This document shows positions 57,697 through 64,000 of a stretch of DNA of 64,000 nt, one piece after another. Origin of the DNA: Sphaerisporangium sp040685555. Lineage in GTDB: Bacteria > Actinomycetota > Actinomycetes > Streptosporangiales > Streptosporangiaceae. A program made the translations under genes and the position numbers. The DNA is taken from positions 21,057-85,056 of the forward strand of contig NZ_JBFBIK010000019.1 of NCBI RefSeq assembly GCF_040685555.1. The letters are read 5' to 3'. Below the pieces are notes generated by a model that was not told the origin of the DNA, searched no databases, and worked only from the letters and a program-made list of their open reading frames with translations. The first letter of the stretch is position 1; the number at the start of each line of letters is the position of its first letter.

Positions 57697-58445
57697 CCGA
57701 GCTCCTCCCGGGCGCGGTCGGTGAAGGCGGCGCGGTGGCGGTCGCCCGCGCCCGTCAGGTTGAGCTCGAAGGTGAAGCCCTGCTCGAACCGGTAACCGCG
57801 CTTCACGTCGACGGGGTCGATGCCGTTGAGCGACTCCTTGGCCCGGCGGATGACGTACGGGTCCTTGCCCGCGATCTGGCCGGCGACCTCGAACGCCGCG
57901 TCCCTCAGCTTGTCCGGGGGCACCACCTCGAGCACCGAGCCGTGATGGTGCAGCTCGGCGGCCGTGACGTTGCGGCAGGTGTACACCATGGCCCGCATGA
58001 GGTGCTGAGGTACGAGCCTCGCCAGGTGGGTCGCGGCTCCGAGCGCCCCCCTGTCCACCTCGGGCAGCCCGAAGTAGGCGTCCTCGCTGGCCACGACGAT
58101 GTCGGCGTTGCCCACGAGGCCGATCCCGCCGCCGAGGCAGAAGCCGTGCACGGCGGCCAGCACCGGCACCTCGCACTCGTAGACGGCGGCGAAGGCCGCG
58201 TAGCAGCCGCGGTTGGCCCCGACCAGGGCCTCGTACCCGGAGGTGCGCCGAATCTCCTTGATGTCCACCCCGGCGTTGAAGCCCTTTCCCTCCGCGCGGA
58301 GCACGACCACCCGTGTCGCCGGGTCGCGTCCCGCGGCGAGCACGGCGTCCGCCAGGTCGAACCAGCCCTGGACGGGCAGCGCGTTGACCGGGGGGACGTG
58401 GACCACGACCTCCGCGATCGGGCCGTCGCTCACTGTGATTCCCAT
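57693..58445 (-). CDS. echA20: EchA20, enoyl-CoA hydratase-family hydrolase of the HIP pathway
   Basis: A 250-residue crotonase-fold protein. The oxyanion-hole segments are GKGFNAGVDIKEI near 55 and GFCLGGGIGLVGNADIVVAS near 100, with the active-site Glu region FGLPEVDRGALGAATHLARL near 125. The HLxRLVPxHxMR stretch and the RGYRFEQGFTFELN tail match Rv3550, which hydrolytically opens ring D of a HIP-CoA derivative. First gene of the operon, divergent from an SDR gene across operator site 12. ATG 58445 with GTGAGG upstream. Confidence 0.9.
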   Translation of the reverse strand: MGITVSDGPIAEVVVHVPPVNALPVQGWFDLADAVLAAGRDPATRVVVLRAEGKGFNAGVDIKEIRRTSGYEALVGANRGCYAAFAAVYECEVPVLAAVHGFCLGGGIGLVGNADIVVASEDAYFGLPEVDRGALGAATHLARLVPQHLMRAMVYTCRNVTAAELHHHGSVLEVVPPDKLRDAAFEVAGQIAGKDPYVIRRAKESLNGIDPVDVKRGYRFEQGFTFELNLTGAGDRHRAAFTDRAREELG

Positions 58446-58461
58446 CGCGCCTCACCGAGCC

Positions 58462-58491
58462 TTGGGTCACCTAACGCTTGCTTGGTACCGT
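58462..58491 (+). promoter_or_regulatory. SDR promoter with embedded KstR2-like operator (site 12, 58469-58486)
   Basis: TTGGGT (58462-58467) and TACCGT (58486-58491) are 18 bp apart and the spacer is the palindrome ACCTAACG-CT-TGCTTGGT. The layout equals that of fadA6. The site also lies 24 bp before the divergent echA20 start, so one repressor could close both transcripts. Confidence 0.6.
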
Positions 58492-58525
58492 AGCACGACG
58501 GCCATATGCGGGGACGGTGGTGCGG

Positions 58526-59299
58526 ATGGTGAGCTACGACTACACCGGCAGGGTGGTGCTGGTGACCGGGGGCAGCAAGGGCATCGGGGCGGGGATCGCC
58601 TCGGCCTTCCTCGGAGCCGGCGCCGAGGTGGTGGTCTGCGCCCGCAAGCCGCCCGACCAGCTGCCCCGGGAGCCCGAGGGCCTGCTGCGCGGGGGCACGG
58701 GGCCGTTCCGCCAGGCGCGCTACCTCGCGGCGGACGTCCGTGACCCCGGCGACGTGGACCGCCTGTTCGCCGAGATCGAGCAGGAGTACGGCCGGCTGGA
58801 CCTGGTCGTCAACAACGCCGGAGGCTCACCGGGCGCGCCGCTCGCCGGGACGTCCCCGCGCCTGCACGCGAAGATCATCGAGCTCAACCTGACGGCCCCG
58901 CTGCTGGTGTCCCAGCGCGCGTACCCTCTCCTGTCCGCGTCCGCGGGCTCGATCGTGATGATCGGGAGCGTGAGCGGGGACCGGCCCTCGCCCGGCACCT
59001 CCGCGTACGGCGCGGCCAAGGCCGGGCTCCACCATCTGGCCGAGTGCCTGGCGGCGGAGTGGGCGCCCGCCGTACGGGTCAACACGGTCGTGGTCGGCCT
59101 CGCCGAGACCGAGAACGCCGCAGGCCACTACGGCGGATCGTTCGACCAGGTGGCCGCGACCGTGCCCGCGGGGCGCATGGCGAGGCCGCAGGACGTCGCG
59201 GAGGCCTGCCTGTGGCTGGGCTCCCCGGGCTTCGTGACGGGCGCGCGGGTCCACGTCCACGGCGGCGGCGAGATTCCAGCTTGGCGACAACTTTCCTGA
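58526..59299 (+). CDS. SDR-family oxidoreductase (Rv3549c-like)
   Basis: A 257-residue classical SDR. TGGSKGIG near 13-20, NNAGGSPGAPLAG near 95, and the catalytic SVSGDRPSPGTSAYGAAK with Ser, Tyr and Lys near 140-160 are intact. Position beside echA20-ipdABC matches the mycobacterial order, where Rv3549c and Rv3548c follow echA20. Probable dehydrogenase of a hydroxyacyl-CoA in ring degradation. ATG 58526 is chosen; the frame extends to 58478 but would start inside the operator. Confidence 0.87.
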   Translation: MVSYDYTGRVVLVTGGSKGIGAGIASAFLGAGAEVVVCARKPPDQLPREPEGLLRGGTGPFRQARYLAADVRDPGDVDRLFAEIEQEYGRLDLVVNNAGGSPGAPLAGTSPRLHAKIIELNLTAPLLVSQRAYPLLSASAGSIVMIGSVSGDRPSPGTSAYGAAKAGLHHLAECLAAEWAPAVRVNTVVVGLAETENAAGHYGGSFDQVAATVPAGRMARPQDVAEACLWLGSPGFVTGARVHVHGGGEIPAWRQLS

Positions 59300-59361
59300 T
59301 CTGGACATATATGCCTTTTTGTGGGGAAACTTAAGTGATCGTGGCGGAAAAGGAACGGTGA

Positions 59362-60276
59362 ATGAGCGGTATCTGTGCGGGGCGGGTCGTCGTGGTGACC
59401 GGTGCCGGGCGTGGCATCGGGCGGGAGCACGCACTGGAGTTCGCCCGGCAGGGCGCGAAGGTCGTCGTGAACGACCTGGGTACCGGTCTTCAGGGGGCCG
59501 GCCGCTCCGGCGGTCCGGCGCAGGACGTCGTTGAGGAGATCCGGGACCTCGGCGGCCAGGCGGTCGCCAACTGCGACGACATCGCCGACTGGGACGGCGC
59601 CGGGCGGCTGGTGAAGACCGCGCTCAGCGCCTTCGGCGGGCTCGACGTGCTCGTCAACAACGCGGGGTTCGTACGCGACCGCATGCTCGTCTCGATGACC
59701 GAGGAGGAATGGGACGACGTCGTCCGGGTCCACCTCAAGGGGCACTTCCTGCCGCTGCGGCACGCGGCCACGTACTGGCGGGAGCGCTCGAAGGCAGGCC
59801 AGCCCGTGGAGGCCCGGGTGGTCAACACCTCCTCGGGCGCCGGGCTGCTGGGCAGCGTCGGGCAGGGCAACTACGCCGCGGCCAAGGCCGGGATCGTCGC
59901 GCTCACCCACACCGCCGCCGCCGAGCTCGGACGCTACGGCGTGACCGTCAACGCGATCGCCCCGGCCGCGCGCACCCGGATGACCGAGGAGGTCTTCGCC
60001 GGGATGATGGCACGCCCGGACTCGGGCTTCGACGTCATGGACCCCGCCAACGTGGCCCCTCTGGTGGTCTGGCTCGGCTCGGCCGAGTCGGCGGACGTGA
60101 CCGGGAGGGTGTTCGAGGTGGAGGGCGGCATGATCTCCATCGCCACCGGCTGGAGCCACGGGCCCGGCGTGGACGAGGGCGCCCGGTGGGAGGTCCACGA
60201 GATCGGCGAGGCCGTCGGCAAGCTCATCGCCGACGCCCCGAGCCCCGACTCGGTCTACGGCACCGGACACGGGTAA
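59362..60276 (+). CDS. SDR-family oxidoreductase (Rv3548c-like, MFE-2 dehydrogenase type)
   Basis: A 304-residue SDR. VVVVTGAGRGIGREHALEFA at 9-28 and KVVVNDLGTGLQG near 33 mark the multifunctional-enzyme-type (3R)-hydroxyacyl-CoA dehydrogenase subgroup. NNAGFVRDRMLVSMTEEEWD near 95 and the Ser/Tyr/Lys set in NTSSGAGLLGSVGQGNYAAAK near 155-175 are complete. A 40-residue C-terminal extension follows the core. AAGGA precedes ATG 59362, 62 bp after the previous SDR, same operon. Confidence 0.88.
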   Translation: MSGICAGRVVVVTGAGRGIGREHALEFARQGAKVVVNDLGTGLQGAGRSGGPAQDVVEEIRDLGGQAVANCDDIADWDGAGRLVKTALSAFGGLDVLVNNAGFVRDRMLVSMTEEEWDDVVRVHLKGHFLPLRHAATYWRERSKAGQPVEARVVNTSSGAGLLGSVGQGNYAAAKAGIVALTHTAAAELGRYGVTVNAIAPAARTRMTEEVFAGMMARPDSGFDVMDPANVAPLVVWLGSAESADVTGRVFEVEGGMISIATGWSHGPGVDEGARWEVHEIGEAVGKLIADAPSPDSVYGTGHG

Positions 60277-60282
60277 TCCGCC

Positions 60283-60420
60283 GAGATCGAGAACCGCAGG
60301 CTGCGGGAGCTTCCGGCGCTGACGGGACCCGGCTTCGTCCCCGGGTTCGAGGCCTGGGCGGTCGACCACCTGCCGCTGCGGCAGTACGCCGTGCGGGCCC
60401 GGACCATGTTGTCCGAGAGG
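60283..60420 (+). pseudogene. fragment of an AlgX/AlgJ-like SGNH O-acetyltransferase N-terminus
   Basis: Directly after the SDR stop an open frame without start reads AEIENRRLRELPALTGPGF then VPGFEAWAVDHLPLRQYAV. The ENRxL-xxP-x-LT and FE-x-W-xx-DHxPxR pattern is that of the N-terminal part of AlgX/AlgJ-related proteins. Only about 46 residues remain and the frame runs straight into the PadR gene. It looks like a deletion scar. Identification rests on motif memory. Confidence 0.45.
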
Positions 60421-60432
60421 CTGGTCTCGGCC

Positions 60433-61197
60433 ATGGCCACCGGAGCATCTTCGGTTAGCGAGCCCACCTATTTCATCCTCGCCGCGCTCCTCGACGGGCC
60501 GCTTCACGGGCACGCCATCATCAAGCAAGTCCTGACACTGTCCGACGACCGCATCAAGCTACCCGTAGGCACCCTCTACGGTGCGCTCGACCGGCTGTCG
60601 GCGAACGGGTTGATCGTGGTGGACCGCGAGGAGGCCGTCGACGGGCGGCCGAGACGTTACTTCAGGCTCACTGAGCAGGGCGGCGGCCTGGTATCGGCCG
60701 AAGCCCAGCGGATGCAGCGGGCCGGGTCGGTGGTGACCAGCCGCGTCCTGCGGCGCACGTGGACTCCCTACGTTGATCAGGTCGACCAGATGACGGCCCG
60801 GATCGACCAGCGCGTCAGACTCGAGATCGACGGTGATCCACGGCTCGCCGAGCTCGGCGCGGCCATGGGAAGCTGCCTCAGGGACAAGGGCTATGCCGTC
60901 GACTCAGCTGAACCCTCCGCGCTCGCCCAGCGCGGAGCCAAGGCCTTCCACGCCGAGGAGTACAGGCTCGGCGAGAAGGTGCCCGACGCGCTCATACGGT
61001 CGTGGAAGGCGCCGAAGGGCGCCGTCTACGCGCCCGTTCTGACGCCCGGTGAGGCCAGGCCTTACCTCGCCGACGAGATCAAGGCAGCCCTCGACGACCT
61101 CGAATGCGGTAAGCGTTTCTATCCCCCGCACGAGCGCCTGTACGGGAAGATCCAGCGAGAGGTGTACCTGGAGTTCGGTTTCTACGACCTGCTGTGA
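60433..61197 (+). CDS. PadR-family transcriptional regulator with unusual C-terminal extension
   Basis: A 254-residue protein. Residues 1-90 are a PadR winged HTH (EPTYFILAALLDGPLHGHAI, LPVGTLYGALDRLSANGLIV, RPRRYFRLTEQGG). The rest (from about 110) is a region of about 140 residues I do not recognise, containing LRDKGYAVDSAEPSALAQRG and KRFYPPHERLYGKIQREVYL. PadR proteins usually stop at 100-180 residues, so this may be a fusion with a second gene fragment. ATG 60433 is a guess; ATG 60406 and GTG 60391 are in frame but lie in the AlgX-like remnant. Confidence 0.65.
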   Translation: MATGASSVSEPTYFILAALLDGPLHGHAIIKQVLTLSDDRIKLPVGTLYGALDRLSANGLIVVDREEAVDGRPRRYFRLTEQGGGLVSAEAQRMQRAGSVVTSRVLRRTWTPYVDQVDQMTARIDQRVRLEIDGDPRLAELGAAMGSCLRDKGYAVDSAEPSALAQRGAKAFHAEEYRLGEKVPDALIRSWKAPKGAVYAPVLTPGEARPYLADEIKAALDDLECGKRFYPPHERLYGKIQREVYLEFGFYDLL

Positions 61198-61293
61198 GGC
61201 CACTGGCGGTGCCGCGAGGGGGGAGCCCCGGGAGTGGGGCTCCGGTCCACGGGCGCATGTTCAGGACGAGCGGGCTGACCGGGGCGCCGGCCC

Positions 61294-61674
61294 TCAGCGG
61301 AAGGCGTAGCACTCCACCTCCGACCGGCGATAGGTCAGGCCGCTGTCGACGGACTCCCGTACGCACTGCTGTTCGCGGTCGTTGAGCTTCAGCACGCCGC
61401 ACACGGTCACGCCGGAGTAGGTCCGGCAGTCCAGGTGGGGGTTGGGCCGCGCGCCCACCTCGTACTTCTCCTCGACCCGCGCGCGGCAGTCCTCCTGCTC
61501 CTTGGTCGTGTCGGCGTATCGGCACTGACCAATGAGTATTCGGTATTGATCCTTGCTGACGGACTGCTTCTCTTCCTGGCCCGGCGGTCCCCCGGCCGCG
61601 CCCGTACCGAACATCGCGCCCGTACCGAACATCGTCATCGTGGCGAGCACGACGACCGTCGTGATCCTTTTCAT
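61294..61674 (-). CDS. small secreted Cys-containing protein, unknown function
   Basis: A 126-residue protein with a signal peptide (MKRITTVVVLATMTMFGTGA) and six Cys in the mature part (near 51, 63, 82, 92, 104 and 122), probably three disulfides. The N-terminus carries a duplicated MFGTGA caused by an 18-bp tandem repeat. GGGGGAAG precedes ATG 61674. No family recognised. Monocistronic between the PadR and flavoprotein genes. Confidence 0.7.
   Translation of the reverse strand: MKRITTVVVLATMTMFGTGAMFGTGAAGGPPGQEEKQSVSKDQYRILIGQCRYADTTKEQEDCRARVEEKYEVGARPNPHLDCRTYSGVTVCGVLKLNDREQQCVRESVDSGLTYRRSEVECYAFR
61607..61642. repeat. 18-bp tandem duplication in the secreted-protein gene
   Basis: Two adjacent copies of GCGCCCGTACCGAACATC. 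They encode the repeated Met-Phe-Gly-Thr-Gly-Ala at the signal peptide cleavage region. Confidence 0.8.
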
Positions 61675-61754
61675 GACTTCCCCCAGTCATGGCCTTCTTA
61701 CCCGCTGTGAGTCCTTTCCAAGAACCTTCGCGACAAATCGGGCATTGGTCGCCC

Positions 61755-63080
61755 TTAGGCCAGCACAGGGTGGTTGCTGCGGAACACCCCGAGCGGGTCG
61801 TGGTGGCGCTTGGCGGCGCGAAGCCTCGCCAGCACGTCACCCGGGAACGCGGACGCGGCGTTCTCCTCGTGCGCGAGGAAGTTGAAGGGCTTGATCCCGG
61901 TGGTGTGCCGGGCCAGCGCCAGGCGCAGCTCGTTCTGGCGGGCCCTGATGGCCTGCATGGCCTCCGGCGTCGGCGTGATCCCGAGCGCGCCGACCAGGTA
62001 CTGCTCGCCGATGTGCCCGCAGGCCCCGGCGTCCGGCGCGAGCCGCGACAGCGCGCCGCCGAGATGGCGGATCTGTACGGACGTCAGCGGAGCGCCCGCG
62101 CCCGCCGCCGTGGCCGAGAGGAACGCCTCGGCGGCGGCGTCGTCGAAGCGGCCGAGAAGCTCGGCGCGCATCATCGAGGGGGAGGGGAACGTCGGCTCGG
62201 CGCAGATGCCGCCCAGGTCGCGCGGCGCCACCTCGCCCCGCGTGTCGGCGATCACGCCAGGAATACGGTCGAACCGGCCCAGCAGCGCGCGGGCCTCGTC
62301 GCTCTCGCCCAGGAACGTGACGTCGACCACGACCGCCGACAGGCCACGCAGCGGTTCGGGAAGCTCGGGGAAGGGCGGGAACTGCAGCAGCGCGAACCAC
62401 ACGCTCAGGTCCTCCGGCGCCTGCGTGGTGGTGTCACGGAAGGCGGCGAGGACGTCGGCGGCCCGGTCGGCCGGCCAGATCATGCGGCCGCCGTACAGCT
62501 TCGGGGCCGGGTACAGCTCGAACTCCATGGCTGTGACCAGGGCGAAGTCACCGCCGCCACCACGCAGGGCCCAGAACAGCTCGGCGTCGGACTCGGCGGT
62601 GACCCGCCTTTCCGCGCCCTCGGCGTCGATCACGTCGAACGCCCGCACGCTGTTGGCCGCGAGGCCGTGCCGCCTGCTGAACCAGCTCAGCCCGCCGCCG
62701 AGGGTGAACCCGGTGGCGCTGACCACGGGCGAGCTGCCGGCGAGGCCGGTGAGCCCGTGCTTGCCCGCCTCGGCCAGCACCTCGCCCCAGGACGCGCCCG
62801 CCTCCACCCGGGCCAGCCTCCGCTCCGGCCACACCTGCACGCCGCCCAACCGGCCCGTACGGACGAGGATCTCCCCGTCGAGTCCGTCCGTGGCCCCGTG
62901 ACCGCTGGGCTGGACGGCGACGCCGAAACCGTTCCGCACGGCAAACCGGACCACCTCGGCCGCGTCGGCCGCGTCCTCGACCTGCACGACGGCACTGACC
63001 GGCTGGTCGATCGAGAGGTTCCACGCCTGCCTCGCGGTCTCGAACCCCTTGTCCCCGGGTACGGACACCCGGCCGCGCAC
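61755..63080 (-). CDS. FAD-linked oxidase of the berberine bridge enzyme type
   Basis: A 441-residue PCMH-type flavoprotein. The FAD-binding domain has QPSGHGATDG near 57, whose His is the usual covalent FAD attachment site, and GFTLGGGLSWFSRRHGLAAN near 123. A BBE-like C-terminus reads RRAKRHHDPLGVFRSNHPV. The second, Cys attachment site is not obvious, so mono-covalent FAD is likely. Oxidation of an alcohol, sugar or secondary-metabolite ring is typical. GTG 63080 is the first usable start; homologous-looking sequence (LRKAVRG) extends a few codons upstream without a start codon, so the N-terminus may be truncated. Confidence 0.82.
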   Translation of the reverse strand: MRGRVSVPGDKGFETARQAWNLSIDQPVSAVVQVEDAADAAEVVRFAVRNGFGVAVQPSGHGATDGLDGEILVRTGRLGGVQVWPERRLARVEAGASWGEVLAEAGKHGLTGLAGSSPVVSATGFTLGGGLSWFSRRHGLAANSVRAFDVIDAEGAERRVTAESDAELFWALRGGGGDFALVTAMEFELYPAPKLYGGRMIWPADRAADVLAAFRDTTTQAPEDLSVWFALLQFPPFPELPEPLRGLSAVVVDVTFLGESDEARALLGRFDRIPGVIADTRGEVAPRDLGGICAEPTFPSPSMMRAELLGRFDDAAAEAFLSATAAGAGAPLTSVQIRHLGGALSRLAPDAGACGHIGEQYLVGALGITPTPEAMQAIRARQNELRLALARHTTGIKPFNFLAHEENAASAFPGDVLARLRAAKRHHDPLGVFRSNHPVLA

Positions 63081-63348
63081 CGCCTTGCGGAGATCCCTGG
63101 TCTGCCCTGCCTCCCGGCCGACCTGGGCGCCGTCGTCGCCGGTGCTGGGTCCGGTGTTGTGCGAAGTTATTATTTCTCCTCATATGGGGTCCGAATATGG
63201 GGTCCGCTGGAGCGTTCCGATTGCCGGCTGGCCCCGAATCCATGTGGGTGCCTACCGGACACGGTCCACCAGACCGTTTGAGGAGAGCTTGGGACTGACT
63301 GGTCAGCAACTTGCGGCTTGTCCACAACCAGATCCTCGCCGGCAGTCG
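63081..63348. other. 268-bp interval with 12-bp direct repeats
   Basis: Upstream of the flavoprotein gene. ATATGGGGTCCG occurs at 63182-63193 and again at 63195-63206, a 13-bp period. No gene seen. The repeats may be an activator or repressor site. Confidence 0.5.
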
Positions 63349-63698
63349 TCACCGGACCGGTGTGGCGATCCTCTGGAAGACCGGTGAGGGGTTGGGCAGC
63401 CGTCCGTCCAGGGTTGAGCACTGCCGTGTGACGCGGGCCGCGGCGTCGGGCAGGAAGGGTGCCAGGTACTCGGCGACTGTCCGGCATGCTCGGATGAGCG
63501 TGTCCAGGACCGTGTCCAGTTGGCGCCCGGTGTGCTCGTCGCCGTCGCGGTGCGGGCGACGAGCCGGCCAAGGGTGACGTCAGCGTCTCCGAGGTGGGGC
63601 ACTTCGCGCACCAGCCACCAGCGGACGGCGTCCGTGCCGTACTCCTCGGCGAGCGTGGCCGGGTCGACGGTGACGCCATTGGACTTGCTGATCTTAGG
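63349..63698 (-). pseudogene. remnant of a methionyl-tRNA synthetase gene (metG)
   Basis: Two pieces in different frames. Piece one (63698-63552) reads PKISKSNGVTVDP then ATLAEEYGTDAVRWWLVREV, ending LVAR; this is the KMSKS loop region of MetRS. Piece two (about 63550-63349) reads GRQLDTVLDTLIRACRTVAE, LAPFLPDAAARVTRQC, LPNPSPVFQRIATPVR and stop, the C-terminal end of MetRS. The Rossmann catalytic part and about 100 residues of the anticodon domain are missing. So this is a decayed duplicate, not a functional enzyme. Confidence 0.75.
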
Positions 63699-64000
63699 TG
63701 TATGCGGTGTTCCGCTCCGGGCCTCACTCGCTCCGTCAAGGCGCGCCTGCTGTCGGCCGCGAGCGAACGGACCAGCGCGTGGACGCCAGCCTGCTCCTCC
63801 GCCAGCGCTCTCCGAGACCCACTGATCACTCCGAAACAAGATCAATGATGACAGTCCAGAGATGCCTAGAACGTGCGGTGACTGTGGTCGGGGGTTTCAT
63901 GTTCGGGGGTGTGGGCGGGGGTGGTGTGGGAGCTGGGTGGAGGTTGGCGATCTTTTCCGGTGTGGGAGGTAGGTGTAGGTCCAGCGGTCTTTGCCGGTGC
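63699..64000. other. right end of window, no supported gene
   Basis: Several frames are open but none gives a recognisable protein. Composition from 63880 on is GT-rich on the plus strand. On the minus strand a frame containing RWTYTYLPHR near 63960 might be the end of a gene beyond the window; this cannot be judged. Confidence 0.4.

Noticed and set aside
63303..63845. A 180-residue complete-looking protein at the right end
   Set aside because: Only residues about 50-100 resemble a known protein (MetRS); the rest is frameshifted or unrelated, so it is annotated as a pseudogene piece.

Overview
The window is high-GC actinomycete DNA. Codon use, leaderless-looking starts, a PASTA-less Pro/Thr-rich membrane Ser/Thr kinase, F420/flavin luciferase-like (LLM) oxidoreductases and an XRE-type regulator next to an RsbW-like ATPase suggest a filamentous actinobacterium, probably Streptosporangiaceae or a relative. 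That placement is inferred from gene content only.

The dominant theme is CoA-dependent degradation of a polycyclic, steroid-type substrate. The clearest block is echA20-ipdA-ipdB-ipdC (58445 down to 54942, each junction a 4-bp ATGA overlap), flanked by two SDR genes resembling Rv3549c and Rv3548c. With fadA6 (51074-52225) and a KstR2-like TetR gene (50175-50915), this matches the mycobacterial/rhodococcal pathway that opens the last steroid rings (HIP catabolism). Around it lie further catabolic genes: LLM oxidoreductases (1-160, 1118, 20329, 43101), an acyl-CoA dehydrogenase pair (18160, 19302), CoA ligases (14070, 33412, 41554), an NDP-forming acyl-CoA synthetase (31277), a DUF35 OB-fold protein (35405), a 3alpha/20beta-hydroxysteroid dehydrogenase-like SDR (30472), a zinc alcohol dehydrogenase (16877), an amidohydrolase, a cyclase-family hydrolase, a class C beta-lactamase-like esterase, a ThuA-like protein and an SCPx/Ltp-like thiolase (48295).

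Twelve copies of an 18-bp imperfect palindrome, consensus ACCAAGCG-NN-YGCTTGGT, lie in promoter regions from 1056 to 58486. Almost all sit before the catabolic genes and two lie between kstR2 and fadA6. Several fall exactly between plausible -35 and -10 boxes. The best reading is one KstR2-type regulon, larger than the textbook one, interleaved with unrelated genes.

Layout: 1-3258 LLM/hydrolase/metallo-hydrolase; 3424-9063 LAL regulator, TetR and MMPL exporter; 9104-13683 a complete branched-chain-amino-acid-type ABC importer; 14070-21186 CoA ligase, amidohydrolase, ADH, acyl-CoA dehydrogenases and LLM; 21030-30478 a housekeeping-like insert (CHAP protein, thioesterase, esterase, DUF2156 protein, mannosyltransferase, XRE regulator, ATPase); 30472-35770 a five-gene CoA operon; 35842-38280 Ser/Thr kinase; 38611-44932 catabolic genes; 45010-48050 secreted beta-helix glucanase-like protein and MerR; 48295-52225 thiolase, AlkD-like protein, kstR2 and fadA6; 52487-54813 GH3 hexosaminidase and pentapeptide protein; 54942-60276 ipd/echA20/SDR block; 60277-64000 a worn edge with gene remnants (an AlgX-like fragment and a broken methionyl-tRNA synthetase), a PadR gene, a small secreted Cys-rich protein and a BBE-type flavoprotein.

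No rRNA, tRNA, CRISPR array or intact insertion sequence was seen.
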